DNA of 61,682 nucleotides from Bacteroidia bacterium (GCA_009929445.1 SAAL01000006.1:1-61682), one strand, 5' to 3'; shown: positions 29,529 to 37,425, counted from the first letter of the stretch. The notes: generated by a model not told the origin, from the sequence alone. Numbers and translations: made by a program.

Positions 29529-30374
29529 CTAATTATTCGGTGTTTTTACTTCCCTGTATTCTCCCAGATTTTGGAATTCTCTTGTCAATGGTTTAATTGC
29601 ATCCAATGCCTGCCGGTATCGCTCGTAGTTCTGAAACGTCAATGCCACGTAAAACTGATATTCCCATTCACGACCGATAATCGGGAGCGATTGAATTTTT
29701 GTAAGGTTGATGTTGTAAAACGATAGTATGGTCAGAACTTTGGATAAACTGCCCTCTTCGTGTGGAAGTGTGAATACAATGGTTGACTTGTTGAGTTCCA
29801 TGCCGAGGTTCATCCTGTAAGCCATATCGGGCTTGGCAATGAGCAGAAACCGCGTAAAATTTCGCTTGTTGGTTTCGATGCTTTCGGCCAGTATTTCGAG
29901 TCCGTATTTTTCAGCAGCAGAACGGCTACAAATAGCTGCACGACCCGTAATCTTTTTCTCTGCAATTTCTTTGGCTGACGTTGCTGTATCATCGCTTTCA
30001 ACAGCCAGCAGGTGTTTGTTTTCTTCCAGAAAATCTTCACACTGCATCAGTGCGATGGGGTGAGAGTGTACCTCTTTGATATCCAGAATGTTTTGTCCGG
30101 GCAATACGGCAAACTGGTGCGAAATGCGTAATTTGTACTCGCCAATAATGAGACAACCGCTCTCGCGCAGCAAGTTGTGATTTTGCAGCAGACTGCCGGC
30201 AATGGTGTTTTCGATGGCTATCAGTCCAAGCAAGTCGTTGTCAGTATCGATGGATTTGAAAACATCCCTGAATGTTTCGCAGGGTACAATCTCTATTTCT
30301 TCTTCACTGAAGTAAGCCCGGGCTGCTATTTCGTGATAGGAGCCTTCGCCACCCTGAATGGCTATTCTTTTCAT
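29529..30374 (-). CDS. pheA: Prephenate dehydratase
   Basis: Converts prephenate to phenylpyruvate in phenylalanine synthesis. The 281-residue protein has the catalytic domain (IAIQGGEGSYHEIAARAYF, GLIAIENTIAGSLLQN, ESDDTATSA and the essential TRF in NFTRFLLIA). A C-terminal ACT domain follows (LPHEEGSLSKVLTILSFYNI). In the ACT domain the phenylalanine-binding ESRP motif of model enzymes is replaced by QSLP (LTKIQSLPIIGRE), so feedback binding may differ. It is the first structural gene behind a leader peptide and attenuator. Confidence 0.95.
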   Translation of the reverse strand: MKRIAIQGGEGSYHEIAARAYFSEEEIEIVPCETFRDVFKSIDTDNDLLGLIAIENTIAGSLLQNHNLLRESGCLIIGEYKLRISHQFAVLPGQNILDIKEVHSHPIALMQCEDFLEENKHLLAVESDDTATSAKEIAEKKITGRAAICSRSAAEKYGLEILAESIETNKRNFTRFLLIAKPDMAYRMNLGMELNKSTIVFTLPHEEGSLSKVLTILSFYNINLTKIQSLPIIGREWEYQFYVALTFQNYERYRQALDAIKPLTREFQNLGEYREVKTPNN

Positions 30375-30395
30375 CTTTTTTTTTGATTTTGGAAT

Positions 30396-30488
30396 GAAAA
30401 AAATCCTGCTCTTAACAGGAGCAGGATTTTCTATATTATTAAATTTCGTATTTTATACCTTGAAATTTACACATTTGTTATCCTGCTC
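30396..30488 (-). promoter_or_regulatory. Transcription attenuator in the pheA leader
   Basis: Reading the minus strand there are three segments. Segment 1 is GAGCAGGAT (30488-30480), starting immediately after the leader peptide stop codon. Segment 2 is AAAATCCTGCTC (30430-30419). Segment 3 is GAGCAGGATTTT (30411-30400), running into a T-tract to about 30397. Segments 2 and 3 form a perfect 12-bp terminator hairpin with a seven-base loop. Segment 1 is a nine-base exact copy of part of segment 3, so it can pair with segment 2 instead and break the terminator. A nested TAAATTTC/GAAATTTA hairpin between segments 1 and 2 would bring them together. A ribosome finishing the leader peptide would cover segment 1; one stalled at Phe/Tyr codons would leave it free. 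Confidence 0.85.
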
Positions 30489-30539
30489 TCACTTCTTAAA
30501 GTAAAAGTAAAAATAAAAATATGCAAACCAGGTATTCAT
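30489..30539 (-). CDS. Phe/Tyr-rich leader peptide of the aromatic operon
   Basis: A 16-codon frame on the minus strand reads MNTWFAYFYFYFYFKK then TGA. Five Phe and four Tyr codons alternate, with one Trp. It starts about 25 bases after the predicted transcription start and its stop codon touches the first pairing segment of the attenuator. This is exactly the arrangement of amino-acid-biosynthesis leader peptides. Charged tRNA-Phe and tRNA-Tyr levels would set ribosome stalling and hence read-through into pheA. Confidence 0.85.
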   Translation of the reverse strand: MNTWFAYFYFYFYFKK

Positions 30540-30570
30540 CTTGTTTATTTGTGTTTTGTTTGATTGGGTA

Positions 30571-30604
30571 CAAAAGTAATACATTTTTCAATAATAACAT
30601 CAAT
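30571..30604 (-). promoter_or_regulatory. Promoter of the pheA attenuator-operon
   Basis: On the minus strand TTG (30603-30601), a 22-base spacer and TACTTTTG (30578-30571) fit TTG-N17-23-TAnnTTTG. The start of transcription would be near 30564, placing the leader peptide ATG about 25 bases downstream. Confidence 0.7.
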
Positions 30605-30793
30605 TTGTATTGTTTTTTTTCAAAAATATTTCAAAAGTCAAGTTTTTTCTGTTTTTTATTTTCTGTTTCGATTTTCTTAATAAATTTGCATCTTATCTCA
30701 GAGGTAGTGATAATAATATAATGATTAGTAAAATATTTAAAGAATAACGTTTAATTGATACTAAATCAAAGAAATCTCAATGGAATTTTTTAT

Positions 30794-30801
30794 TATCTTT
30801 G
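30794..30801 (+). promoter_or_regulatory. Candidate -7 box for the sugar permease operon
   Basis: TATCTTTG matches TAnnTTTG, 53 bases before the permease ATG. No clear TTG upstream at the usual spacing. Confidence 0.5.
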
Positions 30802-30854
30802 AACCTTCAAAAAAAAGAATCATCAATTTTTTAAACAATTAAATTTAATATTTT

Positions 30855-32153
30855 ATGACAACAGAAAACGTTCAAAAGAAGAATTATGCATTACCCATTG
30901 CAATGATGTTTGCATTATTTTTCATGATTTCTTTCGTTACGGGGCTTCCGAGTCCGATGGGAGTAATTGTAGCTAAACAGTTTGGAGCATCCAATTTCCA
31001 GTCACAACTGGGATTTCTGGCCAATTTTATAGCTTATGCATTCATGGGAATTCCGGCCGGAATGATGCTTAAAAGATTTGGATACAAGAAACTTGCGCTG
31101 GCAGCAGTAGTAGTTGGCTTTTTAGGTGTGGGTATCCAATGGCTTTCCGGCCAGGTGGGTAGTTTCACAGTGTATCTTACGGGTGCATTTGTGGCAGGTT
31201 TCTCCATGTGTATGCTTAATACAGTTGTAAATCCTATGCTTAACACGCTCGGAGGTGGAGGTAATAAAGGTAATCAGATGATACAGTGGGGTGGAACCAT
31301 CAATTCCATCGGAGCTACCATCGTTCCTATTCTTGTAGGATATCTCATGGGCGATATTGCCGGAAGAACAATTGAAAAAGCAAGTCCAGCCCTGTTCCTT
31401 GCTATGGGCATCTTTGCACTGGCTTTCATCGTGTTGTTTTTTGTTGACATACCTGAACCTCACATGCAGAAAGTTGTCGAAAAGAAAGTAAAAGACAAAC
31501 ACAGTCCGTTGTCTTTCCGTCACTTTATACTGGGAGCAATTGCTATATTTATTTATGTTGGTATAGAAGTAGGAATTCCGAGTACAGCTAATCTTTACAT
31601 GACTGCCATGCCCGATGCAGCCAATCCGGGACTGGGTATTGATGGCGGAACTGCAGGTATCGTGGTAGGCCTTTACTGGTTATTGATGTTGGCCGGACGT
31701 TTGTTTGGTGCTTCTATTGGAGCCAAAGTGTCAAGCAAAACTATGCTTACAGTTGCTTCAGGGCTGGGTATTCTTTTTGTTCTTTTGGCGATTTTCCTTC
31801 CTGTTTCCAATACGATCAATATGCCTGCATTCACCAATACTTTTGAGTTTATGAAAGTTGAGGTTCCTATTAACGTTATGTTCCTTGTGCTTTGCGGACT
31901 TTGTACCTCGATTATGTGGGGCGGTATCTTTAATCTGGCTGTAGAAGGTCTGGGTAAATATACAGCAGCTGCATCCGGATTTTTTATGGTAATGGTATGT
32001 GGTGGAGGTATTATTCCACTTTTACAGGGAGCCGTTTCTGATGGTTTCGGATTTCTGAACAGCTATTGGGTAATGTTCCTTTGCCTTGCCTACTTGCTTT
32101 TCTACGGACTCATTGGTTCCAAAAATGTAAATAAAGATATTCCTGTAGAATAA
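30855..32153 (+). CDS. Sugar permease, MFS FHS-family (glucose/galactose/fucose type)
   Basis: A 432-residue, about 12-helix major facilitator. The N-terminal helix (ALFFMISFVTGLPSPMGVIV), the loop MLKRFGYKKLA and the central cytoplasmic loop with PEPHMQKVVEKKVKDKH are typical of the fucose-galactose-glucose:H+ symporter family in Bacteroidota. The gene is followed after 24 bases by a ROK sugar kinase. The pair would import a hexose and phosphorylate it. The exact sugar cannot be decided from sequence, though glucose is the simplest reading. Confidence 0.88.
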   Translation: MTTENVQKKNYALPIAMMFALFFMISFVTGLPSPMGVIVAKQFGASNFQSQLGFLANFIAYAFMGIPAGMMLKRFGYKKLALAAVVVGFLGVGIQWLSGQVGSFTVYLTGAFVAGFSMCMLNTVVNPMLNTLGGGGNKGNQMIQWGGTINSIGATIVPILVGYLMGDIAGRTIEKASPALFLAMGIFALAFIVLFFVDIPEPHMQKVVEKKVKDKHSPLSFRHFILGAIAIFIYVGIEVGIPSTANLYMTAMPDAANPGLGIDGGTAGIVVGLYWLLMLAGRLFGASIGAKVSSKTMLTVASGLGILFVLLAIFLPVSNTINMPAFTNTFEFMKVEVPINVMFLVLCGLCTSIMWGGIFNLAVEGLGKYTAAASGFFMVMVCGGGIIPLLQGAVSDGFGFLNSYWVMFLCLAYLLFYGLIGSKNVNKDIPVE

Positions 32154-32177
32154 ATCAACTCTTAATACAGATCAATT

Positions 32178-33137
32178 ATGGAAATGGAAAAACCTTATGT
32201 AATAGGGATAGATATGGGAGGCACCAATACTGTATTCGGTATTGTGGATGCCCGTGGTAATGTAATTTCAAAGGGTGCAATTAAAACAGATAATCCCGAT
32301 ATCAACGACTACGTGCTGAATCTGAAAACAGAATTGACAAAATTGATTGATGCGGCAGGTGGTATTGAAAAAATAAAAGGTATCGGAGCAGGATGTCCCA
32401 ATGGTAATTACTACACCGGAAATATCGAATTTGCCCCCAATCTTCCCTGGAAAGGGGTGGTACCTTTTGCCACTTTGCTTTCCGAAGCTTTTGGCATACC
32501 GGCAGCCATTACCAACGATGCCAATGCAGCTGCCGTAGGTGAAATGACTTACGGAGTAGCCCGTGGAATGAAAAACTTCATCATGATTACACTCGGAACC
32601 GGTGTGGGAAGTGGTATCGTAATCGATGGTAAAATTGTTTACGGACACGACGGTTTTGCTGGTGAACTTGGCCACGTGAGGGTGGTACGCAATAATGGCA
32701 GGTTGTGCGGATGCGGACGCGAAGGGTGTCTGGAAACTTACAGTTCGGCAACCGGTGTCGCCCGTACAGCACGTGAATTTCTGGAAATGAGTGATAAACA
32801 GAGCTCGCTGCGATTGGTGGAGCCCAAAATGATCACATCCAAAGATGTGTTTGATGCAGCCATGCAGGATGATGAACTGGCTAAAGAAGTTTTCGAATAC
32901 ACCGGAAAAATCCTGGGTGAAGCTTTTGCCGATTTCATTGCATTCAGTGCTCCCGAAGCCATAATTTTGTTCGGTGGGCTGGCTAAATCGGGCGATTTGA
33001 TTTTGAAACCTGTAGTAGAAAACATGGAAAAGAATCTCCTGGCAATCTGGAAAGGTAAGGTAAAAGTGTTGTTCTCAGCACTTAAAGAAGCCGATGCAGC
33101 TGTTTTAGGAGCAAGTGCTCTGGCCTGGGAATTGTAG
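32178..33137 (+). CDS. ROK-family sugar kinase, probable glucokinase
   Basis: A 319-residue cytoplasmic kinase with the phosphate-binding GIDMGGTNTVFGIVD at the N-terminus, catalytic NDANAAAVGE, ITLGTGVGSGIVIDG and the ROK zinc site GHVRVV followed by CGCGREGCLETYSS. It lacks an N-terminal winged helix, so it is an enzyme and not a NagC-like repressor. It is co-transcribed with the upstream permease and followed by a terminator. Confidence 0.92.
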   Translation: MEMEKPYVIGIDMGGTNTVFGIVDARGNVISKGAIKTDNPDINDYVLNLKTELTKLIDAAGGIEKIKGIGAGCPNGNYYTGNIEFAPNLPWKGVVPFATLLSEAFGIPAAITNDANAAAVGEMTYGVARGMKNFIMITLGTGVGSGIVIDGKIVYGHDGFAGELGHVRVVRNNGRLCGCGREGCLETYSSATGVARTAREFLEMSDKQSSLRLVEPKMITSKDVFDAAMQDDELAKEVFEYTGKILGEAFADFIAFSAPEAIILFGGLAKSGDLILKPVVENMEKNLLAIWKGKVKVLFSALKEADAAVLGASALAWEL

Positions 33138-33164
33138 TGATTCTGCCGAAAATCTCCAAAAAAT

Positions 33165-33200
33165 AAAAAACCAACTTCATAAATGGAGTTGGTTTTTTTT
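33165..33200 (+). terminator. Intrinsic terminator after the permease-kinase operon
   Basis: CCAACTTCAT (33171-33180) pairs with ATGGAGTTGG (33183-33192) with one G-U pair. The stem is extended by flanking A/T pairs and followed by a run of T. Confidence 0.85.
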
Positions 33201-33282
33201 GTTTGAATGAAATATATCTTGCTTACAACTTTATATCATTGAATGAATAAATTGTTGATATACAAGGATATAAATGATAATG

Positions 33283-33366
33283 TGCGCGGGATGAGACTCG
33301 AACTCACACACCGGAACCGGCACTACCCCCTCAAAGTAGCGTGTCTACCAATTTCACCACCCGCGC
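33283..33366 (-). tRNA. tRNA-Leu (anticodon GAG)
   Basis: On the minus strand the 84-base gene has acceptor GCGCGGG/CCCGCGC with discriminator A, the Leu D-arm AAATTGGTAGACACG, anticodon loop TTGAGGG and a T-arm containing GTTCGAGTCTC. A long variable arm confirms class II. The CCA end is not encoded. Confidence 0.93.
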
Positions 33367-33384
33367 CTTTTTTCATTAATTTAG

Positions 33385-33442
33385 AAATCTGAAGTCAGAA
33401 AATAGAAATCAATTCTAATTTCTAATTTCTGACTTCTGATTT
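33385..33442. repeat. Long inverted repeat between two tRNA-Leu genes
   Basis: AAATCTGAAGTCAGAAA (33385-33401) and TTTCTGACTTCTGATTT (33426-33442) are inverted copies differing at one position. They are separated by 24 AT-rich bases. This could act as a transcript-processing hairpin or terminator within a tRNA cluster read on the minus strand. Confidence 0.75.
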
Positions 33443-33450
33443 AAAACTTG

Positions 33451-33534
33451 TGCCCAAAACAGGACTCGAACCTGCACAGCCTTGCGGCCACTAGTCCCTG
33501 AAACTAGCGTGTCTACCAATTTCACCATTTGGGC
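33451..33534 (-). tRNA. tRNA-Leu (anticodon CAG)
   Basis: On the minus strand the acceptor GCCCAAA pairs with TTTGGGC, discriminator A. The D-arm is AAATTGGTAGACACG, the anticodon loop is TTCAGGG, there is a long variable arm, and the T-arm contains GTTCGAGTCC. Class II tRNA, no encoded CCA. Confidence 0.93.
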
Positions 33535-33587
33535 AAATTCAGGGAGAAAAAATAACGAACCCCGTTCGTTTCGTCAGATTTTTCTTT

Positions 33588-33698
33588 TTGAGCGAAAAAC
33601 GGGACTTCCCGATATTGCTTTGCTGCATCGGGATAAACTTCTCGTCCCGTTTTCAGCAGCATTAGCTTATTTCGCTAACTTGAGCGAAAAACGGGACT
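33588..33698. repeat. Direct repeat of the tRNA-Gly 3' end
   Basis: The 19-base sequence TTGAGCGAAAAACGGGACT at 33680-33698, which includes the 3' end of the tRNA-Gly gene and three flanking bases, is repeated exactly at 33588-33606. The 92-base offset segment contains small inverted repeats but no gene. Confidence 0.8.
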
Positions 33699-33755
33699 CG
33701 AACCCGCGACCCTAACCTTGGCAAGGTTATGCTCTACCAACTGAGCTATTTTCGC
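33683..33755 (-). tRNA. tRNA-Gly (anticodon GCC)
   Basis: On the minus strand the acceptor GCGAAAA pairs with TTTTCGC, discriminator T. The D-arm is TAGCTCAGTTGGTAGAGCA, the anticodon stem-loop TAACC TTGCCAA GGTTA gives GCC, and the T-arm has GTTCGAGTCCC. 73 bases. Confidence 0.95.
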
Positions 33756-33872
33756 AAATGCGGATGCAAATGTACGCATTTTTTTCTCTTGGTGCAAATA
33801 AATTTATACGAAAAAGTGAAAAATTACATTTCAATCTAAAATTATTGCACTTTTCAGTAGAATCATTGAAAT

Positions 33873-35885
33873 CTAATAACCTCTTCTCATCATTTGCATT
33901 AATCCACCGCCGTTTTTCACATTGGCGTAACCAAGCTGACGAAGGTATTGCATGGCATATGCTGAGCGGGCACCCGATGCACAATACACCGTTATATCAC
34001 GATTGTAATTTTTACCCAGCACTTTTTCATAACCATATGAAAATTCATCCAAAGGTAAGCAGATAGCATTTGGATAGGCGCCGTGATTGAACTCTTCACG
34101 CGTGCGAACGTCCACAACGATGGGTGAATTATCGTCGCTTGCTGTGGTGGTTACCACTACTTCCTCTTCGGTTTCAGTCGTTTCATCTTCCAACGATTTA
34201 TGCTCGATAGGCAGTAAATCAATTTGGATATTCTTAAATCCAACAGCTCTTTCGTAACGTTGCAAAGAAGTATGTCCTCCGGACAAATTCACCACATTTT
34301 CAAATCCTGCATTTTTCAGCGTACGGAGAGCCTGATGTCCTTTCTTACCCGTTTCGTCATATACAACAATGCTGTATTCCCGGGGAATGGAACTTATTGC
34401 CTGGTTCAAAAACTCCAACGGAACGTGTCCTGAGCCGTCCACATTCGATTTGTCGTAAGCAAAATTATCTCTAACATCAATAAAAATCGCCTGTTTATCT
34501 TCCAGATAATCATCCAGTTCCTCAGCTGTTACCGATGGACTAAATCCGGAAATCCGGTTTTCAGCCGTATAAGCCGCCATATTTATTACATCATTCGCCG
34601 TGCCGAGTGGAGGCGAATAAGCAAAATCTACATCAGCCAAATCGCTTACGGTCAGTTTATTGGCTACAGCAGTGGCAATCACATCCAATCGACGGTCTGC
34701 ACCTTTGTAACCGGCTGTTTGACCGCCAAGAATTACTCCCGTTTCCTTGTCATAAACAAGCATGGCGCTTACTGTTTCTGCCCCCGGATAGTAGCTTGTG
34801 TGGTGTTCTTTGTGAACCACCACGGCATCAGCATTTAGTCCTAAATTACGTGCTTGCTTTAGCGAAAGTCCGGTAATTCCGGCTACTGCTTCAAACACCC
34901 GAACGATGGAAGTGCCTATAGAACCGCTGTATGCGTGTTTTCCGCCGAGTGCATTTTCGGCAGCTATGCGTCCCTGACGATTGGCTGGTCCGGCAAGCGG
35001 AATTCGGACTTTTTTGCCATTAACCCGGTGTTCAATTTCCACCATATCGCCGGCTCCGAAAATATCCGGGTCGGAAGTTTGCAGGAATTCATTCACCAGC
35101 ATTCCTCCGGCTTCGCCAATTTTCAAATCAGCATCCTGCGCCAGTTGCAGGGTAGGGCGAACACCCACGGAAAGCAGTACCATGTCGGCTTCGAGGCGGC
35201 TTCCGTTGTCCAGTTTCACGCTGTTTTCATAAATATTAGTAACGCCTGCCGAGGTGTAAATTCCTACTTCGTACGACAGCATTTCATTTTCGATAAATCC
35301 CGCTGTTTCGGCATCCATTACCGCCATCACGTGCGGCATCATTTCTACTACACTTACTTTCAAACCCCGTTTCACAAGGGCTTCCACCATTTCCAGTCCG
35401 ATAAATCCACCACCCACTACAACTGCCGATTTGGGTTCGTTCTCCTTGATGAAATTGTCAATTTTATCCATATCGTCCAGCGTCCACAGGCTGAAAACGT
35501 GATTCCTGTCTGCTCCTGGCAGGTTGGGTTTTATGGGGCGGCCACCTTGCGCCAAAATCAGTTTATCGTAAGCAAACTGCTTGCTTGTGCCGTTTTGGGT
35601 ATTTTCGGTTGCGATAGTTTTTGAATTTCTGTCGATGGAAGTTACCCGGGTATTTACGAATACATCCACATCGTATTGGTCTTTGAAACTTTCCGGGCTT
35701 TGCAGGATAAGTTTCGAGCGGCTTTTGATGTCGCCACCGATGTAGTATGGCAGTCCGCAGTTAGCAAATGAAATATCCGGTCCGGCCTCTAAAATAGTGA
35801 TTTGAGCATCGGGAGAAATACGTCTCGCTTTGGCGGCCGCAGTAGCTCCCGCTGCCACCCCGCCAACTATTACAATTTTTTGCAT
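33873..35885 (-). CDS. CoA-disulfide-reductase-like flavoprotein with two rhodanese domains
   Basis: Residues 1-~450 are a pyridine nucleotide-disulfide oxidoreductase of the CoA-disulfide/persulfide reductase type. GGVAAGATAAAKARR is the FAD-binding start, and the single redox cysteine Cys43 in FANCGLPYY sits where CoADR has it. GGGFIGLEMVE is the NAD(P)H site. Two rhodanese-like domains follow. The first (IDVRDNFAYDKSNVDGSGHV) has VYDETGKKG where the catalytic Cys loop should be and is probably inactive. The second ends with an intact loop (VYCASGARSAYAMQYL). Such fusions reduce CoA disulfides, persulfides or polysulfides. This is the last gene of the minus-strand redox operon. Confidence 0.9.
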   Translation of the reverse strand: MQKIVIVGGVAAGATAAAKARRISPDAQITILEAGPDISFANCGLPYYIGGDIKSRSKLILQSPESFKDQYDVDVFVNTRVTSIDRNSKTIATENTQNGTSKQFAYDKLILAQGGRPIKPNLPGADRNHVFSLWTLDDMDKIDNFIKENEPKSAVVVGGGFIGLEMVEALVKRGLKVSVVEMMPHVMAVMDAETAGFIENEMLSYEVGIYTSAGVTNIYENSVKLDNGSRLEADMVLLSVGVRPTLQLAQDADLKIGEAGGMLVNEFLQTSDPDIFGAGDMVEIEHRVNGKKVRIPLAGPANRQGRIAAENALGGKHAYSGSIGTSIVRVFEAVAGITGLSLKQARNLGLNADAVVVHKEHHTSYYPGAETVSAMLVYDKETGVILGGQTAGYKGADRRLDVIATAVANKLTVSDLADVDFAYSPPLGTANDVINMAAYTAENRISGFSPSVTAEELDDYLEDKQAIFIDVRDNFAYDKSNVDGSGHVPLEFLNQAISSIPREYSIVVYDETGKKGHQALRTLKNAGFENVVNLSGGHTSLQRYERAVGFKNIQIDLLPIEHKSLEDETTETEEEVVVTTTASDDNSPIVVDVRTREEFNHGAYPNAICLPLDEFSYGYEKVLGKNYNRDITVYCASGARSAYAMQYLRQLGYANVKNGGGLMQMMRRGY

Positions 35886-35924
35886 GTTTTTTATATGTTG
35901 TTATGTTGTTATTTATTATTCAAG

Positions 35925-36064
35925 CCAATCCCCGACCCCGGAAACGAGTTGGGGCAGGCTCTCCCCACAGGGGGAGGGAGAAGTTGAAGTTTTTGTGTGA
36001 TATTGATTTTACTAGTTTTTTCGTAAGTAGTTCGGAAAAGTCCACCTTGGGAGATTTAGGGGGC
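35925..36064. repeat. Inverted pair of C/G-rich dispersed repeats
   Basis: The left part (35925-35980) contains GGCTCTCCCCACAGGGGGAG. The right part (36040-36064) contains CCTTGGGAGATTTAGGGGGC. They face each other across the gap between the thioredoxin and flavoprotein genes. The right copy overlaps the thioredoxin stop codon. Confidence 0.7.
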
Positions 36065-36481
36065 TTGCAATTTCTTCATTTCTCCCATCAGGAAACTTTT
36101 GTTTTTCACCCCAATGAATCGGGCTACTTCTTTTCCGTCTTTGAAAGCAACGAGGGTAGGAATGCTGCGAATGCTGTATTTTTGAGCTAATGCCTGATTC
36201 TTGTCAACATCTACTTTGGCAACACTGAAATTTCCGTTGCTGCTTTCAGCCACTTCATTCAGAACGGGAAGCATCATTTTGCATGGTGCACACCATTCGG
36301 CCCAGAAATCGACCAGCACAACTTTGCCCTTTATCTGATGGTTGAAGTTTTGATCAGAAAGTTGAAGTATGCTTTCGTGTGCATCAACTTTAGGCAGATT
36401 TTTTAATTTGTGTCGGGAGTACATCAATAATACAATGAATAGTACTACTACACTTGCGATAATAATTAATACTGTGGTCAT
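36056..36481 (-). CDS. Membrane-anchored thioredoxin
   Basis: One N-terminal membrane helix (LIIIASVVVLFIVLLMY) is followed by a complete thioredoxin domain with active site WCAPC (Cys64, Cys67), the cis-Pro loop IRSIPTL and total length 141. The anchor followed by a basic linker places the active site either in the cytoplasm or periplasm; I cannot decide. It overlaps the DUF1847 gene by four bases (translational coupling). Its final Ala-Pro and stop codon come from the dispersed repeat. Confidence 0.9.
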   Translation of the reverse strand: MTTVLIIIASVVVLFIVLLMYSRHKLKNLPKVDAHESILQLSDQNFNHQIKGKVVLVDFWAEWCAPCKMMLPVLNEVAESSNGNFSVAKVDVDKNQALAQKYSIRSIPTLVAFKDGKEVARFIGVKNKSFLMGEMKKLQAP

Positions 36482-36945
36482 GGATTGTTTGGTTTTATAA
36501 ATTCGTTATACGTATTGTGTTTATGTTCGCGGTCTTTAACTATGAGGGTGGTGGTAGGTGCTTTCGATTTCAGATTGAATATCACATCGTGGCCCATACA
36601 CAAACCGAACGAAATGTTCAGCTCGGTTTTCTTTTCCGATAGGAAATTGGCCTGTCCGGCAGGATTACACGAAGTGCCGCGAACCGAATCATCTTCGAAC
36701 AATTCTGCAGCCGGAATCCGTCCATATTTACAATCGACGGTATAAACATCGAATTTTTCACCCAACCGCTGTTTTAGTTCGTTTGCTTCGCGAGTCATAC
36801 CTACGCAATGTGCAATTCCGATTCGTTTTATACCTGTATTCTCGGCATATTTCATTAGTTCGGCCACCCTGTTTTGTCCCACAAGCAGCGAGTCTTCTGC
36901 TGCCCGCATCAGTTTCAGATCGTCTTTGTTATATAAATTCTTCAT
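36478..36945 (-). CDS. DUF1847-family Cys-containing protein
   Basis: From ATG 36945 (MKNLYNKDDLK) the product is about 155 residues. A TTG at 36975 would extend it by ten, but ATG is preferred. Family features are RIGIAHCVGMTREANELKQR, VDCKYGRIPAA, SCNPAGQANFL and ISFGLCMGHDVIF. Four conserved cysteines could bind a metal or form a redox site. The DUF1847 family is often labelled as uncharacterised metal-binding. It is flanked by and overlaps genes for thiol redox proteins in one operon. Confidence 0.82.
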   Translation of the reverse strand: MKNLYNKDDLKLMRAAEDSLLVGQNRVAELMKYAENTGIKRIGIAHCVGMTREANELKQRLGEKFDVYTVDCKYGRIPAAELFEDDSVRGTSCNPAGQANFLSEKKTELNISFGLCMGHDVIFNLKSKAPTTTLIVKDREHKHNTYNEFIKPNNP

Positions 36946-36984
36946 TTCATTTATAAGTATATTCTCAAAACTCAAAACTCAAAA

Positions 36985-37425
36985 CTATCTAATCCCCTTC
37001 ATTCCCATTTGTTTGAAATAGACAAACCATTTATCTTCCGGTTGTTGAATTTCGCGCAAAGTGGTCAGCGATTCAGCTTCGTCTTTTTCATTAACTAAAA
37101 CGTCGTACATGTGGATCAGGTTCGATGATTTGATGTTTCCCCCGCAATGCACGAAAACTTTTTTATTTTTAACGCCGTTCATTATTCCTTCAAATGTTTC
37201 ATAATGAATGGGTTGCAAGTTTGTACAATCGACGGGAAAGTGCATGTAATACATCCCTTCCTTTTCAACCCGTGCTGCTTCGTTTGGCAGTGCATTTTTG
37301 GCAGACGGAGTTGAAATGTTGAAAACCACTTCAAACCCGTCTTTTTTCAGTTCTGCGATTTCTTCTTCGGTGGGTTGCGCTCCCGAAGCCAGATTTTCTG
37401 AATATTGATAAAAATTCCCAATCAT
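36985..37425 (-). CDS. DUF442-like Cys-phosphatase fold protein with altered P-loop
   Basis: A 146-residue protein resembling the dual-specificity-phosphatase-like DUF442 domain that often travels with sulfide and thiol oxidation genes. The N-terminus (MIGNFYQYSENLASGAQPTE) and FNISTPSAKNALPNEAARVE are family-like. The active-site loop reads VFVHCGGNIKSS, so the Cys is present but the usual Arg of HCxxGxxR is Lys. Ordinary phosphatase activity is therefore doubtful. The gene starts one base after the thioredoxin-reductase fusion ends. Confidence 0.75.
   Translation of the reverse strand: MIGNFYQYSENLASGAQPTEEEIAELKKDGFEVVFNISTPSAKNALPNEAARVEKEGMYYMHFPVDCTNLQPIHYETFEGIMNGVKNKKVFVHCGGNIKSSNLIHMYDVLVNEKDEAESLTTLREIQQPEDKWFVYFKQMGMKGIR

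Noticed and set aside
33482-33715. Frame ending in SEKRDSNPRP across the tRNA genes
   Set aside because: This is a well-known spurious translation of tRNA sequence and crosses two tRNA genes.
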